Part shown: in pieces, positions 54,386 to 63,697 of the stretch | Position numbering within the stretch: the stretch's first letter is position 1 | Layout of the letters: every line of letters starts with the position of its first letter | NCBI GenBank assembly: GCA_900317325.1 | Contig: ONGE01000004.1 | Span: forward strand, 145,590 to 209,589 | DNA length: 64,000 nt | Origin: an uncultured Prevotellaceae bacterium | GTDB lineage: Bacteria > Bacteroidota > Bacteroidia > Bacteroidales > Muribaculaceae | Reading direction: 5' to 3' | Program-made: the position numbers and the translations under genes | Notes under the pieces: model-generated | Database searches by the model: none | Told to the model about the DNA's origin: nothing | What the model saw: the letters and a program-made list of their open reading frames with translations, nothing else

Positions 54386-54808
54386 AAACGTCGCGGATGC
54401 CATATTGTTTAAGTTGTTTTAAAAATCTTCGCGTCTTCACGCCTTTGCGTGGGGTCTAAACGTTGCGGATGCCATATTGTTTAACGTGAGTTCGACGAAA
54501 TTATTGACAGTCAATCAGTGCGTTAGCAACTCCCCCTCTAAGATTAGAGGGGGCCAGGGGGCGTTGATTCCACCGATTAAGGTTATTTATCGCTGTATCA
54601 CGAACGCCCCTGCCATCTCCCCCTCCTCCGCCCCTCTCCCCCTCCTCCGCCCTAACGGGCACCTCCCCCCAGGCGGGGGAGGAGTCCCCTCTTAACCAAG
54701 AGGGGAACTGAGTATCAGCACTTTATTTTCGTTGAACTCACGTTTAAGTTGTTTTAAAAATCTTCGCGTCTTAGCGCCTTTGCGTGGGGCCTAAACGCGC
54801 GGATGCCA
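54386..54808 (+). repeat. Tandem 72-bp repeat, two copies plus a third fragment, interrupted by an insertion
   Basis: Unit 1 is 54386-54457 and starts AAACGTCGCGGATGCCA. Unit 2 is 54458-54484 plus 54748-54792, with a 258-bp element and its duplicated TTTAA inserted; removing them gives exactly 72 bp. A third partial copy starts at 54793 (AAACGCGCGGATGCCA). No coding sense. Confidence 0.9.
54485..54742. mobile_element. MITE-like 258-bp insertion with TIRs and 5-bp target duplication
   Basis: Terminal inverted repeats CGTGAGTTCRACGAAAWTA (left 54485, right complement ending 54742, one mismatch in the first 16) are flanked by TTTAA on both sides (54480-54484, 54743-54747). Interior hairpins CCCCCTCT/AGAGGGGG (near 54531) and CCCCTCTT/AAGAGGGG. 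No transposase, so it is non-autonomous. Confidence 0.88.
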
Positions 54809-55013
54809 AGGCAGGGCCTTTGTGTGTGGGTCAATGAGTGCCGATGGTGTGAGGTGTTAAAATGTGCCAAAAGGCTCAAAAGTTATCTTTTTGACAAGAT
54901 TTTTGGCCTAAAATTTGCAATTCATAAAAATAGTTGCTATTTTAGCGACGCAATAGCAGCACGTCCTCGGTCACCTGCCGTGACGGCTGTTGATGTCACA
55001 CAATTGTATGCCT

Positions 55014-55910
55014 ATGAACGCTACTGTGGAACGTTTCCTGCAATACCTGCGCCTCGAGCGCAATCTGTCCTGGAGAACGGTGGACCTCTATCGCCGTGAC
55101 CTTGAGCAGTGGGATGCGTTCGTCACGGGTGGCAACGGCAACCTCGACCTGGCTTCGGTCACCGCCAGCGACATACGCGCATGGCTCATGCAACGGTCGG
55201 CCCAAGGAGACTGTGCAGGCACCTTGCGCCACAAGGTGCAGGCCATCAGGACCCTTTACCGTTACCTGTTGCGACGTGGCGATGTCGCGTCCAATCCGGC
55301 GGCTCAGGTCGATCTGGCCAAGTTGGCCAAGCCCTTACCCAAGTTTGTTCGTCAACCCGCTGTCGATGCCGTGCTGGACGCCGACATCGATGAGGATGAT
55401 TTCACCCAAGTGCGTGACCGTCTCATCGTCATGTTGTTCTATGAGACGGGCATCCGTTTGAGCGAACTCATCGGCTTGCAGGACACGGCTGTCGATACCG
55501 CCAGCCGTGAGCTCAAGGTGCGAGGCAAGCGGGACAAGGACCGCATTGTCCCCTTCGGCGACGAGCTTGTCAATCGGATTGAGCAGTACCGCACCTTGCG
55601 AGCCGCATTGCAGCCCGAGTGCAGCAACCTGCTGGTCACCGTCAAGGGCAAGCCGCTCTATCCCTCGCTGGTCTATCACGTCGTGCACGACTCGCTGGCA
55701 GCCGCTGGTGCTACCGGCAAGCTCAGCCCTCACGTGTTGAGGCACACCTTTGCCAGCGTGATGCTGAACGACGGGGCGCAGCTCAACAGTGTCAAGGAGC
55801 TGCTCGGCCACGAGAGCCTGGCTGCGACACAGGTGTACACTCATGTGACATTGAGTGAACTACAATACAATTACGAACTCGCCCATCCACGGGCACTTAA
55901 AAAAGGAGGT
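55014..55910 (+). CDS. xerC: Tyrosine recombinase XerC-like
   Basis: 299 residues from ATG 55014. Possible alternative starts in frame are 55008 (ATG), 54993 (ATG) and 54990 (TTG). The frame stops with TAA at 55911-55913. N-terminal SAM-like core-binding domain (~1-90; FLQYLRLERNLSWRTVDLYRRDL) and a catalytic domain with the complete set R148 (ETGIRLSEL), K172, H240 and R243 (HVLRHTF), H266 (LLGHESL) and nucleophile Y275. It probably resolves chromosome dimers at dif, or acts as the Bacteroidetes Xer. It overlaps no neighbour; hpf starts 1 bp after its stop, so they are cotranscribed. Confidence 0.93.
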
Positions 55911-55914
55911 TAAT

Positions 55915-56208
55915 ATGGAAATTAAAATCAATGCCATCCACTTTGATGCAACCGAGAAACTGAATGACTTCATCAACAAGAAAGTGGAAAAACTGGGAAA
56001 GTACAATGAGGAGATCTCTAATGCCGAGGTTGTACTCAAGGTCGTGAAACCCGAGACTGCCATGAACAAGGAGGCGTCGGTGCGCTTGAACGTGCCCCGC
56101 AGCGAGGATCTGTTCGCCAACAAGGTAGCCGACACCTTCGAGGAAGCCATCGACAACTGCGTGGACGCCCTGAAACGTCAACTCGAGAAAGGTCGTCGCG
56201 ACAAATAA
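55915..56208 (+). CDS. hpf: Ribosome hibernation promoting factor, short form
   Basis: 97 residues from ATG 55915: MEIKINAIHFDATEKLNDFINKKVEKLGKY, then NKEASVRLNVPRSEDLFANKVADTFEEAIDNCVDALKRQLEK. It binds the 30S decoding region to shut down idle ribosomes in stationary phase. An unusually strong GGAGG Shine-Dalgarno (5 bases before the ATG) decides the start, although an upstream in-frame ATG exists. Only one base separates it from the recombinase stop. Confidence 0.95.
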   Translation: MEIKINAIHFDATEKLNDFINKKVEKLGKYNEEISNAEVVLKVVKPETAMNKEASVRLNVPRSEDLFANKVADTFEEAIDNCVDALKRQLEKGRRDK

Positions 56209-56236
56209 TCCCATCCCCACATATTATTAAAAACAT

Positions 56237-56280
56237 CACGTCCCCTGCCGGCACCAGAGTGCCGGCGGGGGACGCCGTTT
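56237..56280 (+). terminator. GC-rich hairpin after hpf
   Basis: CGTCCCCTGCCGGC / GCCGGCGGGGGACG (one mismatch) around a 7-base loop. The T-tail is weak (GCCGTTTC), so termination is likely but not typical. Confidence 0.65.
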
Positions 56281-56319
56281 CATGCCCGCACAACCAGCAA
56301 GAGCACAATACCCCGTGAA

Positions 56320-56495
56320 GAGGCTGTCTCATCATTGTTTCGCCTGAAAAAATAAACCGCCCTTGTGGGCGGGAAATTAATCAAATTAGAATAAAAATTA
56401 TTCAAATAATTTTGCCTAATTTTATATATGATTTGCGCAATTTCCCGTGCGTAGCACGGTTTATTTCTGCGTCATTGAATTATGCAACACTCTCC
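56320..56495. mobile_element. MITE-like element, family 2, copy 2 (176 bp)
   Basis: Imperfect terminal inverted repeats: left GAGGCTGTCTCATCATTG; right, read inward, GGAGAGTGTTGCATAATT. Each arm carries an internal hairpin (CCGCCC/GGGCGG at 56357; CCGTGC/GCACGG near 56446) next to the shared GGGAAATT...CAAAT segments. It matches the left part of the element at 20778-20897. Confidence 0.75.
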
Positions 56496-56525
56496 AAACA
56501 CCATCGATGTTTTACCAGACACCAT

Positions 56526-56582
56526 TGAATTTGAATTATTTTTATTCTGTTTTTTTGATTTCTCGGCCGTTAGGCCGATTAA
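56526..56582 (-). mobile_element. Degenerate half copy of the family 2 element
   Basis: On the minus strand it reads a hairpin (CGGCC/GGCCG), then GAGAAATC and AGAATAAAAATAATTCAAAT. The last segment is nearly identical to AGAATAAAAATTATTCAAAT in the core of copy 2, 24 bp or more away. Confidence 0.5.
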
Positions 56583-56693
56583 GACTGACTCAAGTGGAGT
56601 TTTGCAACAACTGCTTTGTTATTTGAAGTCGTAGTTTTCTTTTTTTTCTGTCATTTTTTTGCAAGTCTTGCTAGGGATTTCAGGTTTTTTCAG

Positions 56694-56701
56694 TATATTT
56701 G
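56694..56701 (+). promoter_or_regulatory. -7 box of the 1096-residue BspA-like gene
   Basis: TATATTTG, ~78 bp before the ATG. A TTG at 56668-56670 is 23 bp away, slightly long for -33. Confidence 0.5.
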
Positions 56702-56779
56702 CGCAATCACGGCGAGGCTTTATGCTTTGTGGCATTTTCCAGGAAACTATTTTTATTAACCTTTTAACAGATAAGAATT

Positions 56780-59700
56780 ATGAGAAAGACAAAACTACTT
56801 TTCAGGCTGCTTGCCCTCGTGGCCTGCCTGGCGTGCGCCCTCGGCGCCAGCGCCTACGACTTCCAGTCGGGCGGTTTCTATTACAACATCACGGGTGATA
56901 GAACCGTTGAACTGACCTCCAGCTCGTCAGGAACTCAAGCCAGTGATTATCAAGACAGCGTCATCAATATCCCCTCGATGACGTCCAATGCCGGCGTTGT
57001 TTATCAGGTGAAGGCCATTGGCACTAAAGCTTTTTATTGTAACTCTAACATAAAGAGTGTGACCATCCCCAACTCGGTGATAACAATTGGCGATAATGCA
57101 TTTTTTAATTGCACTCAATTGAAAAGCTTGACGATGGGCAACTCGGTGACATCCATAGGCGTCTATGCTTTTTATGATTGTGTTGGTTTGACGAGTGTGA
57201 CCATCCCCAACTCGGTGATAACAATTGGCAACGACGCCTTTTTTAATTGCAATAAATTGGAAAGCGTGATGATGGGCAACTCGGTGAAGACCATAGGCGA
57301 CTATGCTTTTTATGTTTGCTCTAAGTTGACAAACGTGAACTTCCCTAGCTCGGTAACCTCCATCGGCTCTAAGGCGTTTTTTAATTGCAAAATGAAGAAC
57401 GTGACCTTGTCCAACGCTGTGGCCTACATTGGCTCTGAAGCGTTTTCTGTCTGTGATTCTTTGGAGAGCGTGACCATTATTGGAAATGGCGAAACTATTA
57501 TCGCAGCAGAAGCATTCCGGACTTGTTCTTCATTGAAGAGGGTGACCATTGGCAGTGGTGTGGACTCCATTGGTACTTATGCGTTTGGCTATTGCCGCGC
57601 TTTGTCTGACTTGACTATTGAGAATGGATTGAAAAGTATTGGCAGAAATTCTTTTTATAATTGTCCAGCCTTGACAAGCCTGACTATCCCCAATTCGGTG
57701 GTGTCCATCGGCGACTATGCTTTTTATGATTGTTCAGCCGTGGCAAGCCTGACTATCCCCAATTCGGTGGTGTCTATCGGCGACTATGCTTTTTATAATT
57801 GTCAAGCCTTGACAAGCCTGACTATCCCCAATTCGGTGGTGTCCATCGGCAACCATGTTTTTAATGGTTGTTCAGCTTTGACACGCTTGACTATCCCCAA
57901 TTCGGTGACGTCTATCGGCAACTATGCTTTTAATTATTGTTCAGCTTTGGCAAGCCTGACTATCGGCAATTCGGTGACGTCCATCGGCGACTATGCTTTT
58001 AATGGTTGTTCAGCCTTGACCCATCTGACGATTCCGGCCTCGGTAACCATTATTGGACAAGGTGCATTTCGGAATTGCTCTAGTTTGACGAGCATTAAAG
58101 TTGTGGATGGTAATCCGGTTTGGGACTCTCGCAATAACTGCAACGCCATTATTGAGACGTCATCTAACGGGCTGCTAATGGGTTGTATGAACACAATAAT
58201 ACCAGATGATGTGGCCTTTATCGGCGACGTTGCATTTTCTGGTTGCTCTGGATTAAAGAGTATAACAATCCCCAACTCGGTGTCTATGATTGGTAGCTCT
58301 GCATTTTCTGGCTGCACTGGATTAAAGAGTATAACAATCCCCAACTCGGTGTCTCAGATTGGCAACTATGCATTTTCTAGTTGCACTGGTTTGACATCAG
58401 TGACAATTGGTAGTCGAGTGCAATCAATGGGATCTAATACATTTAGTAATTGTCATGCGATATTGAGAGTGAACAGCTTGGCGCACACGCCACCATCTTC
58501 TGGAGGCTGGATCTTCGAAAGCTCTGTCCGCGAGAATGCCCTCCTTTGTGTGCCCAGTGGATGCAAGGAGGCTTATCGGGAAAGTAATTACTGGAAGGAT
58601 TTCATGGTGAGTGAATTTGTCTATGACTTTGAGATGAATGGCATTTACTATGCCATCACGGGCGACAGAACCGTTGCGGTGGTGATGGGCCCTTACAGCG
58701 GCGATATCAACATCCCCACGATGACATCCTACATGGGCACCGTTTATCGAGTGACTTCTATTGCCCACGAAGCATTTTGGCGAAGCAGTGGCGTGACAAG
58801 TGTGACAATACCTGGTTCGGTGACATCCATTGACAATAATGCGTTCACTGAATGCAGTGGGTTGACCAGCATCACCATACCACAGTCGGTGACTTCTATC
58901 GGCTATGTAGCATTTGCTGGCTGCAGTGGCTTGACCAGCATCAATGTAGCAAGCGGCAACACGGTTTATGATTCCCGCGACAATTGTAATGCTATTATCG
59001 AAACAGCCACCAACAGGTTACTGGTAGCTTGCATTAATACGGTGATTCCCAATACTGTGACCACCATCGGCGACTATGCATTTTATAACACAGCGATCAC
59101 GAGCGTGACCATTCCCAATTCGGTGACCAGCATAGAAGGTGGCGCATTCATGTCTTGCAGCGCTTTGAAAAGTGTGATTTGCTTAGCGACGATTCCGCCA
59201 CATATTGAAGTTGGTAGCATCTTTGGCACCTTCGAAGACAACACCTATGAGAACGGCACGCTCTATGTGCCCCAGGGCTGCAAGAGTGTTTATCAGGCTG
59301 CGGACGGTTGGAAAGATTTTTCCACTTTCAAGGAGCTGACTTACGACTTTATGGTGAACGGTATCTGCTATACCATCACGGGCGACAACACGGTTGAGGT
59401 GTGCGAGAATCCTACATTGTATAGCGGCGACTTGGTTGTTCCGATATCGGTGACCTACGACGGCAAGACATATCAGGTGACGGGCATCGGCGATTATGCT
59501 TTTGAGGGCTGCACGGGTTTGACGAGAATAACGATACCCTCGTCGGTGACCTACATTGGCGATGCGGCATTCTCCAACTGCGGCTTGGTGACGTTGACGA
59601 TCCCCAACTCGGTGACCACCATTGGCTGGTTCGCCTTCTCCTACTGTAATGCCTTGTCCAGTGTGACGATCGGCGCCAGTGTGACGAGCATCGGCGAGTA

Positions 59701-60070
59701 TGCCTTTACCAGCTGCCCCAACTTGAATAGCGTTACCTGCCTGGGCACCACACCGCCGACGATTCTTGACGATGTGTTCGATGCCGACTGCTATAGTCGT
59801 GCCTGGTTGCGCGTACCCTCGGGTGCTGTCAATGCCTACAGGCCAGCCACAGGCTGGCGCAATTTCACGCATGTGATGACTTTTGGCACCAAGGGTGATG
59901 TGAACAACGACGGTCAGGTGAATATCACCGACGTGACGACCCTGATTTCGGCAATCATGGCCGAGAGCATCAGCAGCATCAATGCAGATAATGCCGACAT
60001 GAACGGCGACGGCAACGTGAACATCACCGACGTGACGTCCCTGATCAATAAGATCATGAGCGCCAACTGA
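56780..60070 (+). CDS. BspA-like leucine-rich repeat protein with C-terminal dockerin
   Basis: 1096 residues. Signal peptide ~1-25 (LLALVACLACALGASA). Three lead modules of the form YDFxxxGxYYxITGDxTVEL/V (~26, ~616, ~858) each open a run of ~23-residue LRR_5 repeats (IGDYAFYNCSALTSLTIPNSVVS). Conserved inserts (NPVWDSRNNCNAIIET; NTVYDSRDNCNAIIET) and caps (CLATIPPH...LYVPQGCKSVYQAADGWKDF) alternate. DNA of repeats at 57673-58030 is almost identical with a 69-bp period. Dockerin pair at the end (DVNNDGQVNITDVTTLI, DMNGDGNVNITDVTSLI). A likely surface adhesin; ligand unknown. Confidence 0.92.
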   Translation: MRKTKLLFRLLALVACLACALGASAYDFQSGGFYYNITGDRTVELTSSSSGTQASDYQDSVINIPSMTSNAGVVYQVKAIGTKAFYCNSNIKSVTIPNSVITIGDNAFFNCTQLKSLTMGNSVTSIGVYAFYDCVGLTSVTIPNSVITIGNDAFFNCNKLESVMMGNSVKTIGDYAFYVCSKLTNVNFPSSVTSIGSKAFFNCKMKNVTLSNAVAYIGSEAFSVCDSLESVTIIGNGETIIAAEAFRTCSSLKRVTIGSGVDSIGTYAFGYCRALSDLTIENGLKSIGRNSFYNCPALTSLTIPNSVVSIGDYAFYDCSAVASLTIPNSVVSIGDYAFYNCQALTSLTIPNSVVSIGNHVFNGCSALTRLTIPNSVTSIGNYAFNYCSALASLTIGNSVTSIGDYAFNGCSALTHLTIPASVTIIGQGAFRNCSSLTSIKVVDGNPVWDSRNNCNAIIETSSNGLLMGCMNTIIPDDVAFIGDVAFSGCSGLKSITIPNSVSMIGSSAFSGCTGLKSITIPNSVSQIGNYAFSSCTGLTSVTIGSRVQSMGSNTFSNCHAILRVNSLAHTPPSSGGWIFESSVRENALLCVPSGCKEAYRESNYWKDFMVSEFVYDFEMNGIYYAITGDRTVAVVMGPYSGDINIPTMTSYMGTVYRVTSIAHEAFWRSSGVTSVTIPGSVTSIDNNAFTECSGLTSITIPQSVTSIGYVAFAGCSGLTSINVASGNTVYDSRDNCNAIIETATNRLLVACINTVIPNTVTTIGDYAFYNTAITSVTIPNSVTSIEGGAFMSCSALKSVICLATIPPHIEVGSIFGTFEDNTYENGTLYVPQGCKSVYQAADGWKDFSTFKELTYDFMVNGICYTITGDNTVEVCENPTLYSGDLVVPISVTYDGKTYQVTGIGDYAFEGCTGLTRITIPSSVTYIGDAAFSNCGLVTLTIPNSVTTIGWFAFSYCNALSSVTIGASVTSIGEYAFTSCPNLNSVTCLGTTPPTILDDVFDADCYSRAWLRVPSGAVNAYRPATGWRNFTHVMTFGTKGDVNNDGQVNITDVTTLISAIMAESISSINADNADMNGDGNVNITDVTSLINKIMSAN

Positions 60071-60096
60071 TGCCACTTGTCCCGTGATCAGAAGCC

Positions 60097-60156
60097 AAGA
60101 AAGACAATAAAGCGAAAGGCCGAGAATAAGAAAGAATAGTCTTTATTGTCTTTCTT
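60097..60156 (+). terminator. 16-bp perfect inverted repeat between BspA-like genes
   Basis: AAGAAAGACAATAAAG (60097-60112) and its exact complement (60141-60156), separated by 28 bases. It is followed by GTCTTCTG with few T residues, so it is possibly an atypical terminator or an RNA stabiliser. Confidence 0.5.
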
Positions 60157-60210
60157 GTCTTCTGAATCAAGTGTGAAGTGAAAGACTGACAATAAATAAA
60201 AAAAAGGCTT

Positions 60211-63200
60211 ATGAAAACGAGATTTCTATTACTGATGTTTGCCGTCATATTGGCCGCATTGACGGCCAGCGCCTACGACTTCGTGTCGGGTGGTATCTGC
60301 TATACCATCACGGGTGACCGGACTGTTGAGGTGGATGGGATTGACGAAGACTATAGCGGCAGTGTCAACAGCATCACGATTCCCTCGGCAGTGTCCAACG
60401 GCGGCAAAGTCTATCAGGTGACGCGTATCGGTCAAAGTGCTTTTGTCCTTAGATCGGATCTGAGGTCGGTGTCGATTCCTGCCACGGTGACGTCTATAGG
60501 GATGAATGCCTTCTTCTCTTCGGGCTTGACACATATCACCATTCCCCAGTCGGTGACCGCTATTGGAGATAGGGCATTTGCCAAATGCAACAATCTGGTC
60601 ATCATCACTGTGGAGAGCGGAAATGCAGTCTATGATTCCCGCAATAGATGCAATGCCATCATCGAGACAGCGACAAACACGCTGCTGGCCGGTTGCAGAA
60701 CCACCGTGATTCCTAAAACCGTGACTGCCATCGGTAACTTAGCATTTTTTTCATGTACTGGAATGACGAGCGTGACCATCCCTCATGCCGTGACGACCAT
60801 CGGAGACTTGGCCTTTAATGGTTGCTCGGACTTGACGAGCGTGACCATCGGTTGCGGTATGACAAGCATTGGCAGCGGTGCCTTTGGCGGTTGCTCGGCT
60901 TTGACGGCCGTGAACTGCTGGGCTGATGTGCCGCCGACGATTCAATCCGACACCTTTGACGAATCCACCTACTCGAGCGCCACCCTCACGGTGTCGTTTG
61001 ACAGTTGGTCTAAATATCTCACGGGCTACTGGAATAACTTTTCTAACACAGGTCGAAAGTACTATGACTTCATGTTGAATGGTTCTTGCTATTTCATTAC
61101 GGGCGACAACACCGTCAGATTGGCAAGAGGGGGTTCGACAACCAACTGTGTGGGCGAGGTGGTCATTCCCAGCAGTGTGACCTACGAGGGAGTGACCTAT
61201 CAGGTGACTTCAGTTGGCATGGAGGCTTTCTACTACAAGACACTACTGACCAGCGTGAAGATTCCCAACACGGTGACTTCGATCGGCGATGATGCTTTTA
61301 ACATGTGTTATATTTTGGAGAGTGTGGATATCCCCAACACTGTGACCTTTATTGGCCGTGAAGCGTTTGCGGATTGCTATGCGTTGAAGAAAGTCACGTT
61401 ACCCGAAGGGCTGACTGGTCTCAGCTATGCCATGTTTAAAAGTTCTGGCATTACTAGTTTGACGATTCCCAGTACGGTGAGAGTAATAGGAAATGATGTG
61501 TTCTACGGTTGCTCTCACTTGACCAGCATCATCATTCCCGCCGGGGTAACCGATATCTTTTCCGACGCATTTGTTGGTTGTAAAAGATTGATCACTGTCA
61601 CCTGCTTGGCGACTACGCCCCCCGAGTTGGAATGGGATCCAGATCCGTTTAGTTCTTACCAATATGAGAATACCATTCTTTGGGTGCCCAGAGGATGCTT
61701 GAACGCCTATCAGAGAGATGGTTCATGGAATAAATTCCAAACTATCAAAGAGTTCGCCTGCGACTTTGTGATGAATGGGATTTATTACAACATCACGGGT
61801 GACAGGACCGTGGAGGTGACACGTGGCCCATATAGCGGCAGTGTTGACATACCCGCCATGACATCCTACAGCGGCAGTGTTTACCGGGTGACTGCCATCG
61901 ACGAATTTGCGTTCAATGCCTGCAGCCAACTGACCAGTGTGTCGATTCCTGCCTCGGTGACCTCCATCAGCTGTTATTCATTTGTCGGTTGCAATGGCTT
62001 GGAAAGCATCACAGTGGCGAGCGGCAACACGGTTTATGATTCCCGCGACAACTGCAATGCCATCATCGAGACGGCAGGCAATAGGCTGGTTGCGGGCTGC
62101 AAAAACACGGTGATCCCCAGTACTGTCACTGAGATCGGAAACTTCGCTTTCTATGCTTGTACCGAGTTGAACAGCCTGAACCTCCCCAACTCGGTGACCA
62201 GGATTGGGAACAACGCCTTCTCGCAATGCTTCGGTTTGACCAGCATAACGATCCCCAATTCGGTGACCACCATCGGACATGGTGCATTCTCGGAGTGCGA
62301 GTATATGACTGACGTGACCATTGGTTCTGGTGTGACCAGTATCGATGACGAAGCGTTTAATGATTGTTATAGGTTGAAGACGGTGGTCTGCTTCGCGACC
62401 ACACCGCCCGCAATTCAACCAAACACCTTCTATAGCTCCACCTACTCTGGAGGTTCATTGTGGGTGACCGAAGGATGCAAGAGCGCTTACCAAGCGGCCG
62501 CGAACTGGTCGGGCTTCTCTTCTATCAACGAAATCACCTATGACTTCAAGGTGAACGGTATCTGCTATAACATCACCGGCAGCAACACCGTCGAGGTGAC
62601 CTCCAGCCCGATTAAGTATCACGACTCGGTGATCATACCGTCAACGGTGACCTATAACGGCAGGACCTATCAGGTGACTCGTATCGGAACTTACGCCTTT
62701 GAGAACTGCACAGGATTGAAGAATGTTGTGATTCCTAATTCGGTGACCTGCATCGACGATGCCGCATTCTCGGGCAGCTATAGTTTGGGATCGGTAATCA
62801 TTCCCAACTCGGTGACCACTGTCGGCTGGTACGCCTTCTATAACTGTGGCCTGGATAGCTTGACCATCGGCAAGGGAGTGACCACCATCGGCGAACATGC
62901 CTTTGACGGTAACTGGTGGATGAAGACCGTGACCTGCCTGGCTACCGCACCGCCCCCTATTACCGAGAATGTCTTTGACTATGATAACTACGGGCAATGT
63001 ACACTCAAGGTGCCCAGCGGATGCAAGAGTGCCTATCAGGCGGCTGACTTCTGGAAGAACTTCTACATCATACAAGAGCTGAGCGGCAGCCGTGGCGATG
63101 TGAACAACGACGGCCAGGTGAACATCACCGACGTGACGATGCTGATTTCGGCAATCATGACCGAGAACTACAGCACCATCAATGCCGCCAATGGTGACAT

Positions 63201-63270
63201 GAACGGCGACGGCAACGTGAACATCACCGACGTCACCATGCTCATCAACACCGTCATGACATCGAGGTAA
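60211..63270 (+). CDS. BspA-like leucine-rich repeat protein with C-terminal dockerin
   Basis: 1019 residues. Signal peptide ~1-21 (LLLMFAVILAALTASA). Same modular order as the preceding gene: lead modules YDFVSGGICYTITGDRTVEV (~22), YDFMLNGSCYFITGDNTVRL (~288), CDFVMNGIYYNITGDRTVEV (~517) and YDFKVNGICYNITGSNTVEV (~776). Each is followed by LRR_5 repeats, NxVYDSRxxCNAIIET inserts and CLATTPP caps. C-terminal dockerin pair (DVNNDGQVNITDVTMLI, DMNGDGNVNITDVTMLI), nearly identical to that of the upstream paralogue. A recent duplicate of the neighbour is likely. Confidence 0.92.
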   Translation: MKTRFLLLMFAVILAALTASAYDFVSGGICYTITGDRTVEVDGIDEDYSGSVNSITIPSAVSNGGKVYQVTRIGQSAFVLRSDLRSVSIPATVTSIGMNAFFSSGLTHITIPQSVTAIGDRAFAKCNNLVIITVESGNAVYDSRNRCNAIIETATNTLLAGCRTTVIPKTVTAIGNLAFFSCTGMTSVTIPHAVTTIGDLAFNGCSDLTSVTIGCGMTSIGSGAFGGCSALTAVNCWADVPPTIQSDTFDESTYSSATLTVSFDSWSKYLTGYWNNFSNTGRKYYDFMLNGSCYFITGDNTVRLARGGSTTNCVGEVVIPSSVTYEGVTYQVTSVGMEAFYYKTLLTSVKIPNTVTSIGDDAFNMCYILESVDIPNTVTFIGREAFADCYALKKVTLPEGLTGLSYAMFKSSGITSLTIPSTVRVIGNDVFYGCSHLTSIIIPAGVTDIFSDAFVGCKRLITVTCLATTPPELEWDPDPFSSYQYENTILWVPRGCLNAYQRDGSWNKFQTIKEFACDFVMNGIYYNITGDRTVEVTRGPYSGSVDIPAMTSYSGSVYRVTAIDEFAFNACSQLTSVSIPASVTSISCYSFVGCNGLESITVASGNTVYDSRDNCNAIIETAGNRLVAGCKNTVIPSTVTEIGNFAFYACTELNSLNLPNSVTRIGNNAFSQCFGLTSITIPNSVTTIGHGAFSECEYMTDVTIGSGVTSIDDEAFNDCYRLKTVVCFATTPPAIQPNTFYSSTYSGGSLWVTEGCKSAYQAAANWSGFSSINEITYDFKVNGICYNITGSNTVEVTSSPIKYHDSVIIPSTVTYNGRTYQVTRIGTYAFENCTGLKNVVIPNSVTCIDDAAFSGSYSLGSVIIPNSVTTVGWYAFYNCGLDSLTIGKGVTTIGEHAFDGNWWMKTVTCLATAPPPITENVFDYDNYGQCTLKVPSGCKSAYQAADFWKNFYIIQELSGSRGDVNNDGQVNITDVTMLISAIMTENYSTINAANGDMNGDGNVNITDVTMLINTVMTSR

Positions 63271-63307
63271 ACTGCCCTCGTGGTCACAACAAGAGATTTC
63301 ATGTTAG

Positions 63308-63338
63308 TTAGGGCAGGGGCACCAGTCCCTGCCCTAAT
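63308..63338 (+). terminator. Hairpin after the last BspA-like gene
   Basis: TAGGGCAGGG / CCCTGCCCTA stem with an ~8-base loop, followed by the AT-rich ATATATAATG; terminator-like. Confidence 0.6.
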
Positions 63339-63400
63339 ATATAATGTATTATAACGACCGCCCAGCCCCATAGCGTCCTGGCATGACATTACAGCTCCCC

Positions 63401-63480
63401 GTCCGATCCTGTCCGACCTTGTCCGGCCCCGTCTGACTTTGTCCGACTTAGTCTGACCCTGTCTGACCCTGTTCGACCTT
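63401..63480. repeat. Decamer repeat array, second copy
   Basis: Eight consecutive 10-mers in perfect register (GTCCGATCCT, GTCCGACCTT, GTCCGGCCCC, GTCTGACTTT, GTCCGACTTA, GTCTGACCCT, GTCTGACCCT, GTTCGACCTT), the same unit as at 8961-9036. Confidence 0.88.
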
Positions 63481-63666
63481 GTCCTTCCTCGGCGCCTCAT
63501 GGCTCAGGAATTCCAGGCCGTTCAGCCGTTTTTTGTTCAGCGGGGCAGGGTGGTGTGAAAAAATAGTGTTGTGCTGTTGATGTGCGGTAACTTATTGTTA
63601 GATAATTTGTTGCGACGAATCATGGCGGCTGGTTGAAAACTTTTTTGAAAAAAAAGTGCGAAAAAG

Positions 63667-63697
63667 TTTGCCAGTTTAAAAAATGGCAGTACCTTTG
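63667..63697 (+). promoter_or_regulatory. Promoter of the tRNA cluster
   Basis: TTTG (63667-63670), 19-bp spacer, TACCTTTG (63690-63697), 46 bp before tRNA-Thr. Confidence 0.75.

Noticed and set aside
54485-54742. Coding sequence inside the 258-bp insertion
   Set aside because: The interior is hairpin-rich and C/T-biased, with no protein-like frame; treated as a non-autonomous element.
63401-63480. CRISPR array
   Set aside because: The unit is a 10-bp tandem repeat with no spacers and no cas genes nearby.
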